NCBI GenBank assembly: GCA_037576215.1
Contig: JBANDB010000001.1
Span: 7,626,001-7,690,000 of the forward strand
DNA length: 64,000 bases
Reading direction: 5' to 3'
From: Armillaria gallica
Taxonomy: Eukaryota; Basidiomycota; Agaricomycetes; Agaricales; Physalacriaceae
This document shows, piece after piece, positions 1 to 11,749 of this stretch. The notes below the pieces were generated by a model. The model did no database searches, was not told where the DNA came from, and worked only from the letters and a program-made list of their open reading frames with translations. The translations under genes were made by a program, and so were the position numbers. How positions within the stretch are numbered: position 1 is the stretch's first letter; the number at the start of each line of letters is the position of its first letter.

Positions 1-540
1 TCCAGTACCCTTAGTGTTGAAATTGGAATTCCAGAAATAGCTGATGTCACTGCAGAATTGTCCGTCTCGACTGACATTACGGACGAGTCCTCGTTTATCA
101 CTTTGACCCCTGCGTATCGCACCGACTAGCTTCAATGTTTCCTATAGCGACGTCAGCACGATTACCCTGACAATAAATGTTCCCGATGGAAAGACTTGTA
201 CTGCCACGGTTAGCTTTCTGAGTCTGGTTATTCCACCTGGCTGATTCGCTGTCCCATCTTAGAACAGCACCCAGATGTGTAACATCGAAGCGACTGGTCA
301 CTACCTCGCCTAGGAATGGATCTGGATCTTCTACAACAGTAGGGTTCAGTGCCACTATGACTGTTCGTAGCGCTTTTTTTACAGATATCACACGGATCTT
401 CTAAATATTGTTCCTATTCCAGGGGGCATCAGCGCGGAGGCAATCCTCATAAACCGCGATGACCACTCCGGCTTCGCTGAGCTCAAGGGCTCTATGGTTG
501 CGAACACCCACACTAGCTATGCCAGCAGCCACATATAAAC
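1..540 (+). pseudogene. decayed fragment of an unidentified beta-rich protein
   Basis: Three plus-strand pieces in different frames read like protein. At 1-129 there is a Ser/Thr-rich stretch rich in alternating hydrophobic residues. It shifts by one base near 128 into a second stretch ending at a stop near 243, and a third piece (about 262-540) has aromatic-rich residues such as EWIWIFYNS and several in-frame stops. The hydrophobic/polar alternation suggests beta strands. I do not recognise the family. The reading is weak because it needs at least two frameshifts and starts before the window. The minus-strand open frame at 98-391 over the same bases looks like a shadow. Confidence 0.25.
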
Positions 541-1300
541 GTGGCGCAAATGACTCAGAATCGCGACCTGAATCTCAAAATTATCTGTCTTTTGCTTGCC
601 CACCTTCGTCGTTTGATTTTCTGGTCTACACAGTACATCCACTCCTCGACGTCTAATGCTATTCTCATAGGTTCTGGACGATCATATGTGATGATGATAA
701 TGATGATATTGCGATCGTATTCTGAAGTTGACCTTTCCAGATCTGGAGTTCACACTTTTTCCTGGCGATAACCATAGCCTAGGCAGACTCACAAATCAAG
801 ACAGTCGAGTACGACAACCATGTTCAGAGACAAGACTCGTCCTACGTTTTGACATGCATTCATCTGCGGAATTTTGAAGATGAACTGAGCCAGCAAAAAA
901 ACGTTCCGGCGCTGTGGTCATTATCAGAGGGCGACGGTGTAATCATCGACCCACCACGGGCGGCTATGGGCGGGCATAACTGTTACTTACCCTGGATGCG
1001 AAGAAACAGATGGAGTTGATGACACATTTTCGTCCAGTCTCTGCGCCTAGATCCCCTCCTTTCAGGTACAGTGTAATGAATGTTATCCTTGGCGCTGGAG
1101 GTCGCTTATTCAGCGGAATTAGTCATCAGGGTTCGCTGACTGATTCGCTGCAACTTTCTGCATCCTTACATTCATCTACGCATTTACCGAAAGTGCCGGT
1201 AAAGATGTTCGTCGCCTTCGATGAATCATCAGCACCCAGAGGGGACAGGACGCGCGGTATAAAGGTGCTCTGTGTACTTGTCGGGTTTTCTTCGTTGAAT
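541..1300. other. no recognisable gene
   Basis: Short open frames on both strands, none with family motifs or a consistent exon pattern. It ends at the start region of the OYE-family gene. I see no clear TATA box, tRNA-like module or inverted repeat. Confidence 0.4.
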
Positions 1301-1311
1301 ACGTGAGAACC

Positions 1312-2589
1312 ATGATGTCTACAACCAAACTATTCCAGCCTATCACTGTTGGACGTCTCTCCCTCTCTCATCGAGTCGTCTTGGCTCCTATGGGACGATT
1401 TCTCGTGAATCCGGTAACACTTTCCCCTTTACTACCTTTGGTGAAGGATTACTATGTCCAACGCGCTATGGTTCCGGGCACGCTTCTTATCACTGAGGGC
1501 ACACTCATCGCACCGAAAGCCTCTGGGATTCCTGCATTACCAGAGATATGGACTGAAGAGCAGATCTCTGCGTGGACAGAGGTGGATCTTCTCTTTTCAG
1601 TCAGGACATTCCGCTGACTAGCTTTATATTTGGTAGATCGTCAACGGCGTACATGCCCAGGGAAGCTACATCTACATGCAAATCGCTGCGTTTGGACGTC
1701 AAGCATTGCCGGATTATCTCAAGTCTCGTGATTCTACGTTCCCGCACATAGGGCCTTCGGCGCTGCCCCATGCACCTGGCGCGCCTATCCCCCGCGAGAT
1801 GACGAAAGAGGAGATCAACGAACATATAGAATTATTTGGCATTGCTGCGGCCAATGCGGTGTACAAGGCTGGATTTGATGGTGTCGAGATCCATGGGGCT
1901 AATGGCTTCCTTGTGGACCAGTTCTTGCAGAGCACGAGTAATGTTAGGGATGATGAGTATGGCGGGAGCGTCCAGAAGCGGGTGAGGTTCCCCTTGGAAG
2001 TTATTGAACGGGTGGTCAAGGAGGTGGGGGCGGATAGGGTGGGTATCAGGCTGAGTCCGTGGGATCGCAGTGCAGGTGATGTGTTAAATATTGATTACAA
2101 TGGTGTGCGATGCTCATGGATTTCTCTTTCGTAGGAATGGGAATGGAGGATCCTATACCGACCTTTTCGTATTTGACTACGCGGGTAAAGGAGCTGTATC
2201 CTGACTTTGCGTACATCCATGTTGCCGAGGCCCGTGTGGACGGTTTCACTGATTTGTCCCCGGAAGATATCAAGGAGTTCGGAACTAATGACTTCATTAG
2301 AAAGATTTGGGCACCTAAGCCGCTGATTTCTGCGGGTGGATATACTAAAGAGTCTGGAATGGAGACTGCCGACGAGAAAAGAGATCTTATCGCTTACGAC
2401 AGGTGGTTCATCTCCAACGTAGGCTTTTTTGCATTGATTGAAGATAATTGGCTCATTATATTTTATTAGCCTGATCTTTTCATGAGATTGGAGAAGAATA
2501 TTCCATTTTCAAAATACTATCGCTCTACATTTTATGTTTCTGGAGATGCCAGCGGTGTAGGCTACACCGACTATCCATTCGCTCAATGA
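1312..2589 (+). CDS. Old Yellow Enzyme-family NADPH:flavin oxidoreductase, variant active site
   Basis: Four exons (1312-1581, 1637-2075, 2135-2418, 2470-2589) joined by GT..AG introns give an uninterrupted 370-aa frame, the usual size for this FMN-binding TIM-barrel family, which reduces activated C=C bonds with NAD(P)H. Landmarks in order are the N-terminal LFQPITVGRLSLSHRVVLAP, EIHGANGFLVDQFL with the His and Asn that bind the substrate, a DRVGIRLSPW strand, GMGMEDP, ISAGGYT, and a C-terminus GYTDYPFAQ. Three normally conserved positions differ. The FMN-contacting Thr of the PLTR motif is Gly (APMGRF), the proton-donor Tyr after HxANG is Phe, and the Gly of the FMN-phosphate GR motif is Asp (AYDRWFISN). 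The frame and splice sites are intact, so it is probably expressed, but catalysis may be altered or lost. ATGs at 1312 and 1315 are both possible starts. Confidence 0.85.
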
Positions 2590-2971
2590 TTTCTCGCACA
2601 CTGGCGGGCGAGCGATCGAAATTCATAGATGACAAGTTGAAAGTATTAGCTTGATATACAACCACGATTTGTTTGATGATTTGGGCTGCCGATTTCGGGC
2701 AATTATCTGAATGATTTAGAACTTGAAGCGTTGATTGATGAACATACACGAGACACTGGATTATAGCACAACTTGCTCTACCTTTGATAGATTACATTTA
2801 TACACTAATATATATCCTAGATTTCTTGCGTCTGACTTCGTTCGCAATTACAGCGACGGCGGTCCTTATCTTTTCAATGTTCTGGTATCTATTTCTAATG
2901 TTTCCCAGGATTTCAATGACACTCCTGACGATAGATATCGTCTTCTTGACATACCATGTCCATTCAATCTT
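2590..2971. other. convergent intergenic stretch
   Basis: AT-rich spacer between the stops of the OYE-family gene (plus) and DUF4436 copy A (minus), so the genes are tail to tail. Nothing else is recognised. Confidence 0.4.
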
Positions 2972-4530
2972 TTAGTCGTGCTGGATATTATCACGCAGCG
3001 TGGACCCTGTGAGTAAATTTAACATCGTTTCGCTAGAGCATTGTTGAAACAACATACTTAGTTCTCCCCAAGTGAACGGTCTACGAGACGGATGATCCGG
3101 GTTGGCAAATAAGTAGACACCTACCATTGTCACGGCCTTTGACATGAAGGGTAAGTACTTGATCAGAGTGACGTAACACACGCACGGAAATCGAAAGAAG
3201 GACGAGGCATGGCAGTAACCCAGCAAAATCTACATTGAAAGGGGTGAACCTTCCGATGGAGATTAATATGAAGTAGCGCATACCGAGAATATCGCCTTGG
3301 TGCGTTAGTTTAGAGTAAACACTGTGTAGACGGACAAGAGAAACCACATACCAAAACCTTCCGGAGCTCCAGGCATTGAAGACCTTAGTTGGGTGAAGGC
3401 AAACACAGTACCAACGGGAATTACGACGATCTCATTCCTTTGTCGGAAGCCAAAAACCACTGTTGCGATCATGATGAGGCAGATCATGATAGTGACCAGC
3501 CCTACACATATGTCAGAGCTTACATAAGGGTAGTTTTCAATTATAGAAGCGTAGAAAAAGAAGACTAACAAAACATGAGGGTAATGATGAGACAATATCC
3601 GATAGCCAGGTTGCTGCGTTTGATGGTCACAAGAACATCAATGACCCTTTGTCCAGGTTTTACCGCTTCTAAGTAGGCCAAACTTTCACTCCCAACGTCA
3701 GTTGAAATTTTGAGGCCGCTCAAAGAAGTTCTGTCAGGCGGTAAGATAGGAAGGAATGAACAAACCTACGGCAAAAGTGCAGATGCTGAATTAAGGACTA
3801 GGGAAACTGATTTGTTCGTTGATTCGTCTTCAGCAAACGCGAACATTTCGGCATTGTAACTGACACGGCCGGGTGAATTACGTACGATCAGGAATGAGTC
3901 GCAAGCTGCCGAACGTACCTGTCGAAGGGATAATAGACAAGGCTTGCACGGCTAGACGACAGGGCATGGTTGCGATTTGGATGGACAACGAGGTTGGTGC
4001 GGAATGTGGGAACGTTGTTCCGCGGATCAAAAGCGTGGGCTCCCAGTTCCCAGTTCGTTACATTCCAAATGAAGATAGGGTCTGTCGGTCTATTGTTCGA
4101 TGGACATAGGTTCCTCAAGGGCAACCATTAATATGTTGTAATTTTCGAGAGCTATAAACTAAGAGACTCACGTGTCAACGAAGATGTTAATTTCTGTGCA
4201 ATTTGCACCACAGGTATCATGGTCAACGTACCACTCTACGACCATGGCGGTATTCTGGATATCTGCTGAGATTAAATTGGCGTGGAGATAGATCTTCGAG
4301 CAATATGAGCGGTGGATACTAATGCGTGACCGATGGAAGACTCTTACGGTTCTATTTGTGTCCGCTATATCCTCTGCATTTGTCACATAAGAGAGCTCTC
4401 CATCGGGGCGTAGCCTTAGAGCGAGAGTAATGGACAAGGTTGGGACGATGATTAAGAACGAGAGAGAGGTGACGAAGCAGCAGAGAGCCCTTGATACCCG
4501 TCGATGGCCGGTGCTTTGCTCAGAGGACAT
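2972..4530 (-). CDS. DUF4436 family membrane protein, copy A
   Basis: About ten short exons on the minus strand splice into a continuous frame of roughly 356 aa, from ATG at 4530 to TAA at 2972-2974. In order it has a basic N-terminus, a transmembrane segment (about residues 18-40, SLSFLIIVPTLSITLAL), an extracytoplasmic part with the acidic-aromatic motif YYPFD, a second transmembrane segment (IGYCLIITLMF), a MICLIMIATVVFGF stretch, the family hallmark FAFTQLRSSMPGAPEGFG, and a final hydrophobic pair (FAGLLPCLVLLSIS, AVTMVGVYLFANP). DUF4436 is a family of integral membrane proteins of unknown function. The last exon differs from copies B-D: it ends STLRDNIQHD instead of the basic tail seen in copy C. 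Assignment to DUF4436 is from memory of the motif pattern. Confidence 0.75.
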
Positions 4531-4549
4531 ACTTGGGAATCTGTCTTTG

Positions 4550-5361
4550 TGAGTGCGCTAGGGAGCTATCCAATGTCGCTGGTAGAAAGCAAAGCTTTAT
4601 AAGTGGATGATCCATGCGAAGTTTGTAATCAAACATTCGTTTCTTTCTTGCCGTTGAAGGTGGATGAGTGAGGCACCGATTTGTACAAGACCTTAGGCAG
4701 GCAATGTCGCCGAGGAAGGTACATGGACATGTTCAACGGAAAACATCGCATTGATTCCCCTCCGTGCTCCCGGCGCTCTCACGCGGACCGTAATGCGAAA
4801 TTCGTTGAAAACGTAAGTGGTCAAATACCCTCGTGACGATTCCTAGGGCCGTAGCCATTGAGGTTTTGACAATGCGGATGTCGGACCGAGAAGAAGATGA
4901 GTCAGACACACAAAGGAGCCTGTGGAAGGAAGAGAAGAAGTTGATGTTAACGATCAAGTTTTCAAGATTGAGGAGATATATTGCTGAGCAACCCGAGCTT
5001 TTCAAGATGCCCTTCTTGGGGAATGACGCGCTGAGGGCTTCGATTACATCGCTGAAATAGCTTTGAGCCCTGGTGGAGCATCCATAAGTAAACGTGAGAT
5101 GATCAGGATGCATCTATCTTTTGCGAATCGCGATTGGAAGCTCTGGAAGAATCGGCAGTGGCCGGGAAAGAGTGGAGGATCGATGTCATAGTAGTGCATG
5201 TAAAGCAAGATAACAATGCAGAAATCCGTATGGAGAAGGCAAAGTTTAGCATGAACGACCAGTCAGGCGAGCCACCATTGCTGAACACGGGGCCACCAAC
5301 TCACCTTCCGCCTCTTCCTACCGATGAAGCGCAGGGTGTTTCACCAAGCAATCTCAGATAG
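4550..5361 (+). other. possible decayed or unrecognised gene
   Basis: Two plus-strand open stretches look coding by composition. One at 4833-5060 is charged (DREEDESD...LWKEEKK) and ends at a stop. Another at 5134-5361 runs from MEALEESAVAGKEW to a proline-rich end. They are in different frames with about 75 bp between them, and I could not place a convincing intron. No family is recognised. It could equally be the remnant of a gene on either strand. Confidence 0.2.
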
Positions 5362-5770
5362 CCCAATTAATATGTCGCTTTGCCCTCACCTTGATGCTCC
5401 ACCGTTCTGCACGCAGGCGTTTCCGCGAAAATCTGGCATAGGATAAGGCCCAATTTGTTGCGGAGTCGAGGCCAGGAGGTCTTTGATCGGATCTAGTACT
5501 GCCGGGTGTTAAGCCAATCAATTTTGCATCCATATACCTCTAAGCCCGACATCAGATAACCGAGTCACCCTCTCATAACAGAATAGCTGCCTGGGGCATG
5601 TCTCTGAACGGATATTCTGCCAGCTGGAACCACAGCATCATTCCATTCGACGTCTCCATCAATACATCGAGCTCAGACTTGAAGCAGAAAGCCTGAATCG
5701 TAACACAAGTTCATGTGAATAGATTATCGCTGAATGTAGCTCTTCCATGTTTTCCGGAAAGCTCTGCTAC
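5362..5770. other. no recognisable gene
   Basis: Intergenic stretch before the truncated subtilisin copy. No motifs or repeats recognised. Confidence 0.35.
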
Positions 5771-5772
5771 AC

Positions 5773-6240
5773 CATATTGTGTTGTCATCGGTCCCGTTGA
5801 GACCGATGCGCTACGCGACGAGACCGGAGACGTGGGGACAGCCTACATTATAAGATATCATATTGCCAGTCAATCCCTTCAGCTGAGTACTCACCATGCT
5901 GGTTCCGCTGATGTTCGTACGGTTGGTTCCTCCGTTCCAAGAGTTATTGATATATTGACCCCGTGCAAAGATGTCTATGACGGATCTAGCGAGGGAGAAA
6001 ATATTAGTAGAGAGTGTGCGAAAATAGGCGAATTGTCCTTTACCCGTAATTGGAAAGGATACATGGCCATCAGCGACAGAAGTAGCCCCTACGGTGATAG
6101 CGGCTGCAACACGAGCAGGACTAATACCTGATGCATTAGTATTATCTACAATCAAGATGATATAGGAATAATTTGAACATAACGAAAATACCCACCGTTC
6201 CCTGCTGCGACGACACGGATACCCAGTGTCCTACCGTTTC
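5773..6240 (-). pseudogene. truncated duplicate of a subtilisin-like (S8) protease gene
   Basis: Matches the 3' half of the larger protease gene at 9719-11708 at DNA level. It includes the exon with ARVAAAITVGAT, the exon reading VIDIFARGQY, the catalytic-Ser region ISGTSM and the HVSGLVA strand, with the same intron positions. Nothing resembling the signal peptide, the I9 propeptide or the Asp and His catalytic exons lies upstream within about 1 kb, so it is a 5'-truncated copy. The proline of the FAPGQ motif is Arg and one Asn codon before the SGTSM exon is lost. It is presumably non-functional as a protease. Confidence 0.75.
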
Positions 6241-6279
6241 GAGACCTTCACATTCTCTGGGTAAATAAAAATATTATAT

Positions 6280-7100
6280 GACGAGTCACTGTCTTATCGT
6301 TGAACCAGGAGTAGAGAGAAAATTGGCGCACGCTGTCATGGTGGTTTCAATATGGGCGGTGAATGCCTTTTTGGTTCTCCTTCGTCGGCAATTGCCGGTG
6401 GCAGTTGATTTCCTCGCGTTTCTTGCCTTCTCGTCTCATCGACCGATAAATGAAACATTTTGCGACAAGAAATATCCGCGTTCACTTATGGGTAGCAATC
6501 GTTGCGTGCTATCCACATTGGTATGTTACTCTGCCAGACGGTGCCTCTCTCTGATTCATGCTAATTTCATAGGCTGATTCGTCGTTAGTGCGCAGGCCAG
6601 TATGTGCTGGCATAGAATGCGAACCTACATCTTAACCGGACCTGCTCTTCGATGGCGCTACTTGGCCTTGCTTTATGAAAACACTAGCTTGGTGACTCTT
6701 ACATAACCATAGCCTCGCATTCTCTGACGGCGAGTGTGGGCGACCCGTCCCGTCCCAAGGCACCACCCTACGCTATACATAATATACTGGGGCCCATCTG
6801 TGAGTTTTTAACTATCGGCTGCTACCTACACTGATCTATACGAGATGACAAAAGGTAATAAGTAATTATGTGAGTTGTATCTCCGAAGTTGCTTGCAAAT
6901 GCCCGCAGGTCGTCCTCCATTTGCAGCCATCTTCCGCAGCACGTCGCCGATTTCTATGCGTAGTTTTCACGAATACCTGTGGCTGCGGACACTGCGTCTG
7001 TGTCAATTACACGTTTCAACGTAACTTGGCGCTAAGCGCAGGGACTGTTGACTCGACACGTATAAATGGTCGCCAATATTGTCATTCTCTCCGTTGTCCT
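6280..7100. other. no recognisable gene; probable promoter region of the S33 peptidase
   Basis: No family motif in either strand. The 3' end lies just upstream of the start codon at 7106 and would carry its promoter. I see no certain TATA box. Confidence 0.35.
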
Positions 7101-7105
7101 TCTCA

Positions 7106-9307
7106 ATGATGTCTCTCCTATTTGCGACTTTCGTTTTTCTTTATCATGTCTTCCTGTTCCCAACAGTATGTGCCCAAAGTGATTTTGATTGGAGCACTGT
7201 TCGTGTTACTCCGCCTTGCTGTGCTATTGCTCATGACGCGATTATAGATTGAACCAACGGGAAATTTATCCTGGGTTGATTGCTATTCTGGCTTCAAATG
7301 CACGCGTTTCCAGGCATGCTTTCCCTTTCTAGGGTGGTACTTCTTACTGATATTTCTTTCTGTGACTGAAGGTACCCATCGATTACTCGAACGAGGATGG
7401 CGACAAGGTTGCTCTCGCAGTCATGAAGCTTTCCGCGCACTCCGAAACCGAGTATAAAGGGACGGTGCTAATGAATCCGGGAGGACCTGGTGCCAGCGGC
7501 GTCGTCTACTTGGCTTCCATTGGTTCTTTACTTACATCTATTATTGGGAACCAATACGATATCATCAGCTTCGATCCTCGTGGTACATTTTTCAATGCAT
7601 GCTGTGACTTGAGCTGAAAGGATTTCAGGAGTTGGCAATTCAACACCCAGAGCGGAGTTCTTCTCCAAAGAGGACCATTATCAGTGGCTGGCTGATACCA
7701 ACCATTGGAGTTCGGCTGTTAACACGACTTCGGACCAGATACCTCACCTATGGGCTTCTGCCCAAGTCATAGCAGAACTCGCCAGGGAGAGGGATAATGG
7801 AATCCTGAATTACATTAGCACTGACAATGTTGCGCGGGATATGCTGCGAATCACTGAAGCAGCGGGTCAACCCAAGCTGCAATACTTTGGAATTTCGTAA
7901 GCTAGTAGTTTACATACGCTGCTTGACGGCTAATCTTTTGCCTCTAGCTACGGGACTGTTATTGGTTCTACATTCGCTACCATGTTTCCGGTGCGTTTAC
8001 CTTTGGCGATATCAGCTATTCTATTATGAACCATATTTTCAGGACAAAGTCGAACGCATGCTCCTTGATGGTATATCATTAACTTCTCTCGTCGTTTCGT
8101 AGCTCCTACTCTCATTAATCAGGTGTGTTGGACGTGGATGGTTATTACAGCGGTATATCAGCTTCACGTCGACATGAAATTTCAATAACTGAAGCTTTAC
8201 TCTTTCCAGGTGACTGGCGCAATCAAGTAGCCGATGCTGAAAAAGATCTGCAATCTTTCTTTGATGGTTGTGTGGCTGCTGGCCCTGACGCCTGTGCATT
8301 CTATGCTTCTACTTCTGGGGAGATATCCATCAACCTCGACGCGATATACGAGTCCCTTCTCACTGAACCCGTCCCGGTCGTAATCCCTTCTACGTCTTCT
8401 TATGGTGTCGTTGACTACCCCACCCTTCAAAACGCAGTCAAGAATGCTCTGTCCCAGCCCTATGCATATTTCTCCATCCTTGCAGAAGGCCTAGCGGGTC
8501 TCGCAGTAGGGAACGGCAGCATCGTTTACGAGATGCAAGCGACGGCCTATGACCCATCTTCTGTTTACGATAATTTCTGGGAGGCGGAGATGGCTATTTC
8601 CTGCAGCGATATGATGAACAACACGGAATCTATTGCAGACCTATTTGCATACTGGGACAGTATCCAGGGTATATCGCCTTTCGCGTTTTGGCTAATGACA
8701 CAGAGGATCAGCTGCTCGTATGCGAATTCTCCTTTTGCTGCGATTTCAAGCTAATCCTGTCTCTCTTAGCGGATGGAAGTTTCATCGAGAAGACAGATTT
8801 ACAGGTGAGCTATTACCGCACTAATAACTTGGGCACTTATTTATGTATTTGGTTGCTCCAGTTGGCGGAAATACTAGCTATCCTATTCTTTTTATAGGAA
8901 ACACAGCTGGTATGTGATTCTCCTTACAACTGTCTTGGCTCAGCTAACGTATCGTCAAGATCCTATTACTCCCCTTTCCTCGCAAGTGGATTCTTTTTAT
9001 GTACATTCACGTCGATTGATCGTCCATTAGAGCGAAGAAAACATCAAGCGCTTTCCCAGGATCTGTCGTTCTTACTCAAAATTCATCGGGGGTGAGTTGC
9101 CGTCGTTTGAAATCACATACATTTCCATTAACCTTGCCAATGCTATAGCACACCTCCTTAGTAGCCTCCTCCACCTGCACTTATGCGTATGCGCAAGCTT
9201 ACTTCCAAAACGGCACTTTACCCGACGACGGAGTTGTCTGCGAAGTTGAGACCGAGCTGTTCTCAACGTCGTCATATACACCTCTGCGACGTTCTTTCCG
9301 TGGCTAA
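7106..9307 (+). CDS. secreted S33 / TAP-like alpha/beta-hydrolase peptidase
   Basis: Thirteen exons (7106-7198, 7248-7313, 7372-7582, 7629-7896, 7948-7990, 8043-8070, 8123-8152, 8210-8717, 8770-8804, 8862-8909, 8960-8981, 9031-9091, 9149-9307) sum to 1572 nt, a 523-aa frame plus stop. Residues 1-25 form a signal peptide ending VCAQS. The fold landmarks are the oxyanion-side NPGGPGASG, the Asp-containing FDPRG, the nucleophile elbow GISYG split by an intron, the acid region GNTADPITPL and the catalytic His in NSSGHTS, followed by a short Cys-containing C-terminal TAP-like domain. Family members are tripeptidyl/prolyl aminopeptidase-like enzymes acting outside the cell. Substrate cannot be read from sequence. 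Two introns use GC..AG ends (at 7314 and 8982). The gene appears intact. Confidence 0.85.
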
Positions 9308-9718
9308 AACGACTCTGGAACTTAGCTCAGTTCCCCGTCCTTTCAGCGTAGACTTATCATTCCTTATTCGAGTTAGGCAAGCGCCTATTATATCAGACTG
9401 TTTCTGTTTCAATCGAAATGTGTTCATTACTTACGTAGCCATATTAAACATTCGTTTTTCTCTAAATTGCTTGGACCTTTCTGTCAGCGGCGAGCAATGT
9501 GTTCCGGCGACAGATCTAAACGAAGATTGAAGAAGAATTACCACGAAGACTAGCTGGTGGCATTCGGCACGTAGAATTCTGCGGTTGTACTTGCGTTGTC
9601 ACGTCTGCATATGTCATACGTTTAGGCTCAAAGCCACCCGATAGGATTTCAGATACGGATTGACATAATGACATTGGGAAGTACAGAACATTCTTAGCTA
9701 TTCATAATTTTATGGACC
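9308..9718. other. convergent spacer with a repeat-end fragment
   Basis: Lies between the stop of the S33 gene and the stop of the minus-strand protease. It contains the 9572-9608 fragment listed separately. Confidence 0.4.
9572..9608 (+). repeat. fragment matching the left end of the TGCGTT-rich element at 50.8 kb
   Basis: Begins TAGAATTCTGCG and ends TTGTCACGTCTGC, as at 50769-50833, with the interior shortened. It is probably a solo or internally deleted end of the same repeat family. Confidence 0.45.
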
Positions 9719-11708
9719 TTAGTATCCGTTGTTGGCCAACAGGTTCGCGGTGCCGGAAGCTTATTCGGGAGTCAGAAAAATTCCTTTATCGACACCAAAA
9801 TTGCACTCACGAATGTTGCTCAAAACGCCGGATACGCCCAAAGACTGGATGAGGGCGCTGATTGCCGCGGGGCTCTGGTTACCGTTGAGCCCGATGAGGT
9901 ACGCGACGAGACCAGAGACGTGGGGGGTAGCCTACGTTATAAGATATCATATTGGCGGTTAATCCTTCAGCATAGTACTCACCATGCTGGTTCCGCTGAT
10001 GTTGTTCGTACGGGTGGTTCCTCCGATCCAAGAGCTCGTGACATATTGTCCGGGTGCAAAGAGATGTCTACGACGGAACTAGAGAGGGTGGATGTTTTAG
10101 AGAGTGTGCGAAAATAAGCGAACTGTCCTTTACCCGTAATTGGAAAAGGATGCACGGGCATCAGCGATAGTGGAAGCCCCTACGGTGATAGCGGCTGCAA
10201 CACGGGCGGGGCTGGTGCCTGATGCATTAGTATTATCTACAATCAAAGATGAGATAGGAATAAATTCAGCATAACGAAAATATTCACCGTTCCCTGCTGC
10301 GACGACGACATGGATACCGGCGTTAATCACCTGTGAAAGTGTCAAGCAAGCGGTAAAAGAAGATAGGATCGAACTACGCACGGCGATGATACCATTGTCG
10401 AACGTAGTAGAGGCAGAGCCACCAAGAGAAAGAGAAACAACAGTGGTTTTAGTCCTTTAATTCATCAAGGACTTATTAGATGCACGAGCCTATGGCGTCG
10501 ATAACCCATTCCAAGCCGGCGAGGATATCAGAAATGTAGCCCGAACCGGAGTCATCGAGTACCTTGACCGCGATGAGGTGGACGGACTGGGGTAAGTCAG
10601 CAACGGGAGTATAGCACAACGAGGAACCAAAGGGACCTTGGCAACGCCATATTGGCTTCCACCGACAGTACCACTTCAGTCATAGTTGAGTTTGACGATA
10701 AAACACAGTCACGAAATAGACTCACGCGACATGGGTACCATGGCCATTTCCGTCTGCGTTACTATAGTGCGATTAATGGCTGATAGAAAAGAAGGTAAAC
10801 AGGACATACGCATAGCCACCGAAGGTTGCTCCCCAGGACGCGCGACCACCAAAGGTGGACTGGAACTCAGTGAGAAAATGGTGACAAGCGTTCTCGATGT
10901 ATTCTTACGTGCGCGGTGTAAATACCTGGAATCATGATGAACAAAGAGGCAGCTCTTTCCTGGGGCGACATGATACTCACCAGTATCAACAACGTAGACA
11001 TCGACACCGGCACCACCGGAAGGATCATAGTTATAGGTGTAGGTCAGGGCGCTGGCAGGGAACCGATTAGCCAGTGAATAAATCATAAGGTAGCGGAGTT
11101 TTTACGAGGTATCCGAGCTACCGAGAGCAGCTCTTTGGGAGATCCTAGCCAGACCCCAAGGCGCATTCGTCCTGTCGATAGATGAGGGAAACTGCCAGCA
11201 AAACATCGGAAAGAGATGGCGTACTGGGTCGTGGTGACGGAAACGATACCATCCTGGGCGATGGACTCTGGCCAAAAGTAGTGAGTAACGGTGACTCATG
11301 GAGGAAGGCCTAGGATGGAGGGACCTACCGACATCTAAGGGAAATGTGGTTCAGCATTGGAATGTGATAGCAAACATAATAAAGCTTACCGGGATTAGCC
11401 CGAATGCTGTTAAGATCATTGTCGTCGAGGACACCTGGTAAGATGCAGCCAGTGAATATGAAAGCAAAAATAAATGTGTTACCAGCAAAACCGTTGGAAG
11501 TACGGTTGAAGACAGCAGTAACAGAGGATCCAAGGTTCTCAAGAAGCTCATCTTTCGATGCGCCTTCTTTAAGAGTTACGATGTATCCTTTAGGCTTGAC
11601 ATTTCCAGCAAAAGTCTCGACATCACGAAGCGCGACATTAGGAGCACCCAATACAACAGGAGCGAGAGCAGCTACGAGAGAAAGAGTAGTAGTGAAGAAC
11701 GAAAGCAT
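9719..11708 (-). CDS. secreted subtilisin-like serine protease (peptidase S8, proteinase K type), with possible lesions
   Basis: Starts at ATG 11708 with a signal peptide (LVAALAPVVLGAP), then an I9-type inhibitor propeptide (GYIVTLKEGASKDEL). Later exons give the catalytic Asp (VDVYVVDTG), the catalytic His (NGHGTHVA), the substrate-binding strand VVSLSLGGSAS, the oxyanion Asn (HVVVAAGN), the catalytic Ser (NISGTSM) and the end SGTANLLANNGY with stop at 9719-9721. Most exons join cleanly with GT..AG introns. I found two or three doubtful spots. Near the RANP/ESIAQD junction one base seems missing at a donor (about 11395). The join into the NAPWGLARIS exon has no obvious donor. There are two extra bases after VVDI near 10070, bypassable only with an alternative acceptor. 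It is either a young pseudogene or has unusual splicing. Confidence 0.7.
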
Positions 11709-11749
11709 TGTCGAAAGAGGATTTCACGATTGAGTTGAAAGGCTCGTCT

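Noticed and set aside
98..391. 97-aa minus-strand frame
   Set aside because: Overlaps a plus-strand stretch that looks more protein-like; no motif.
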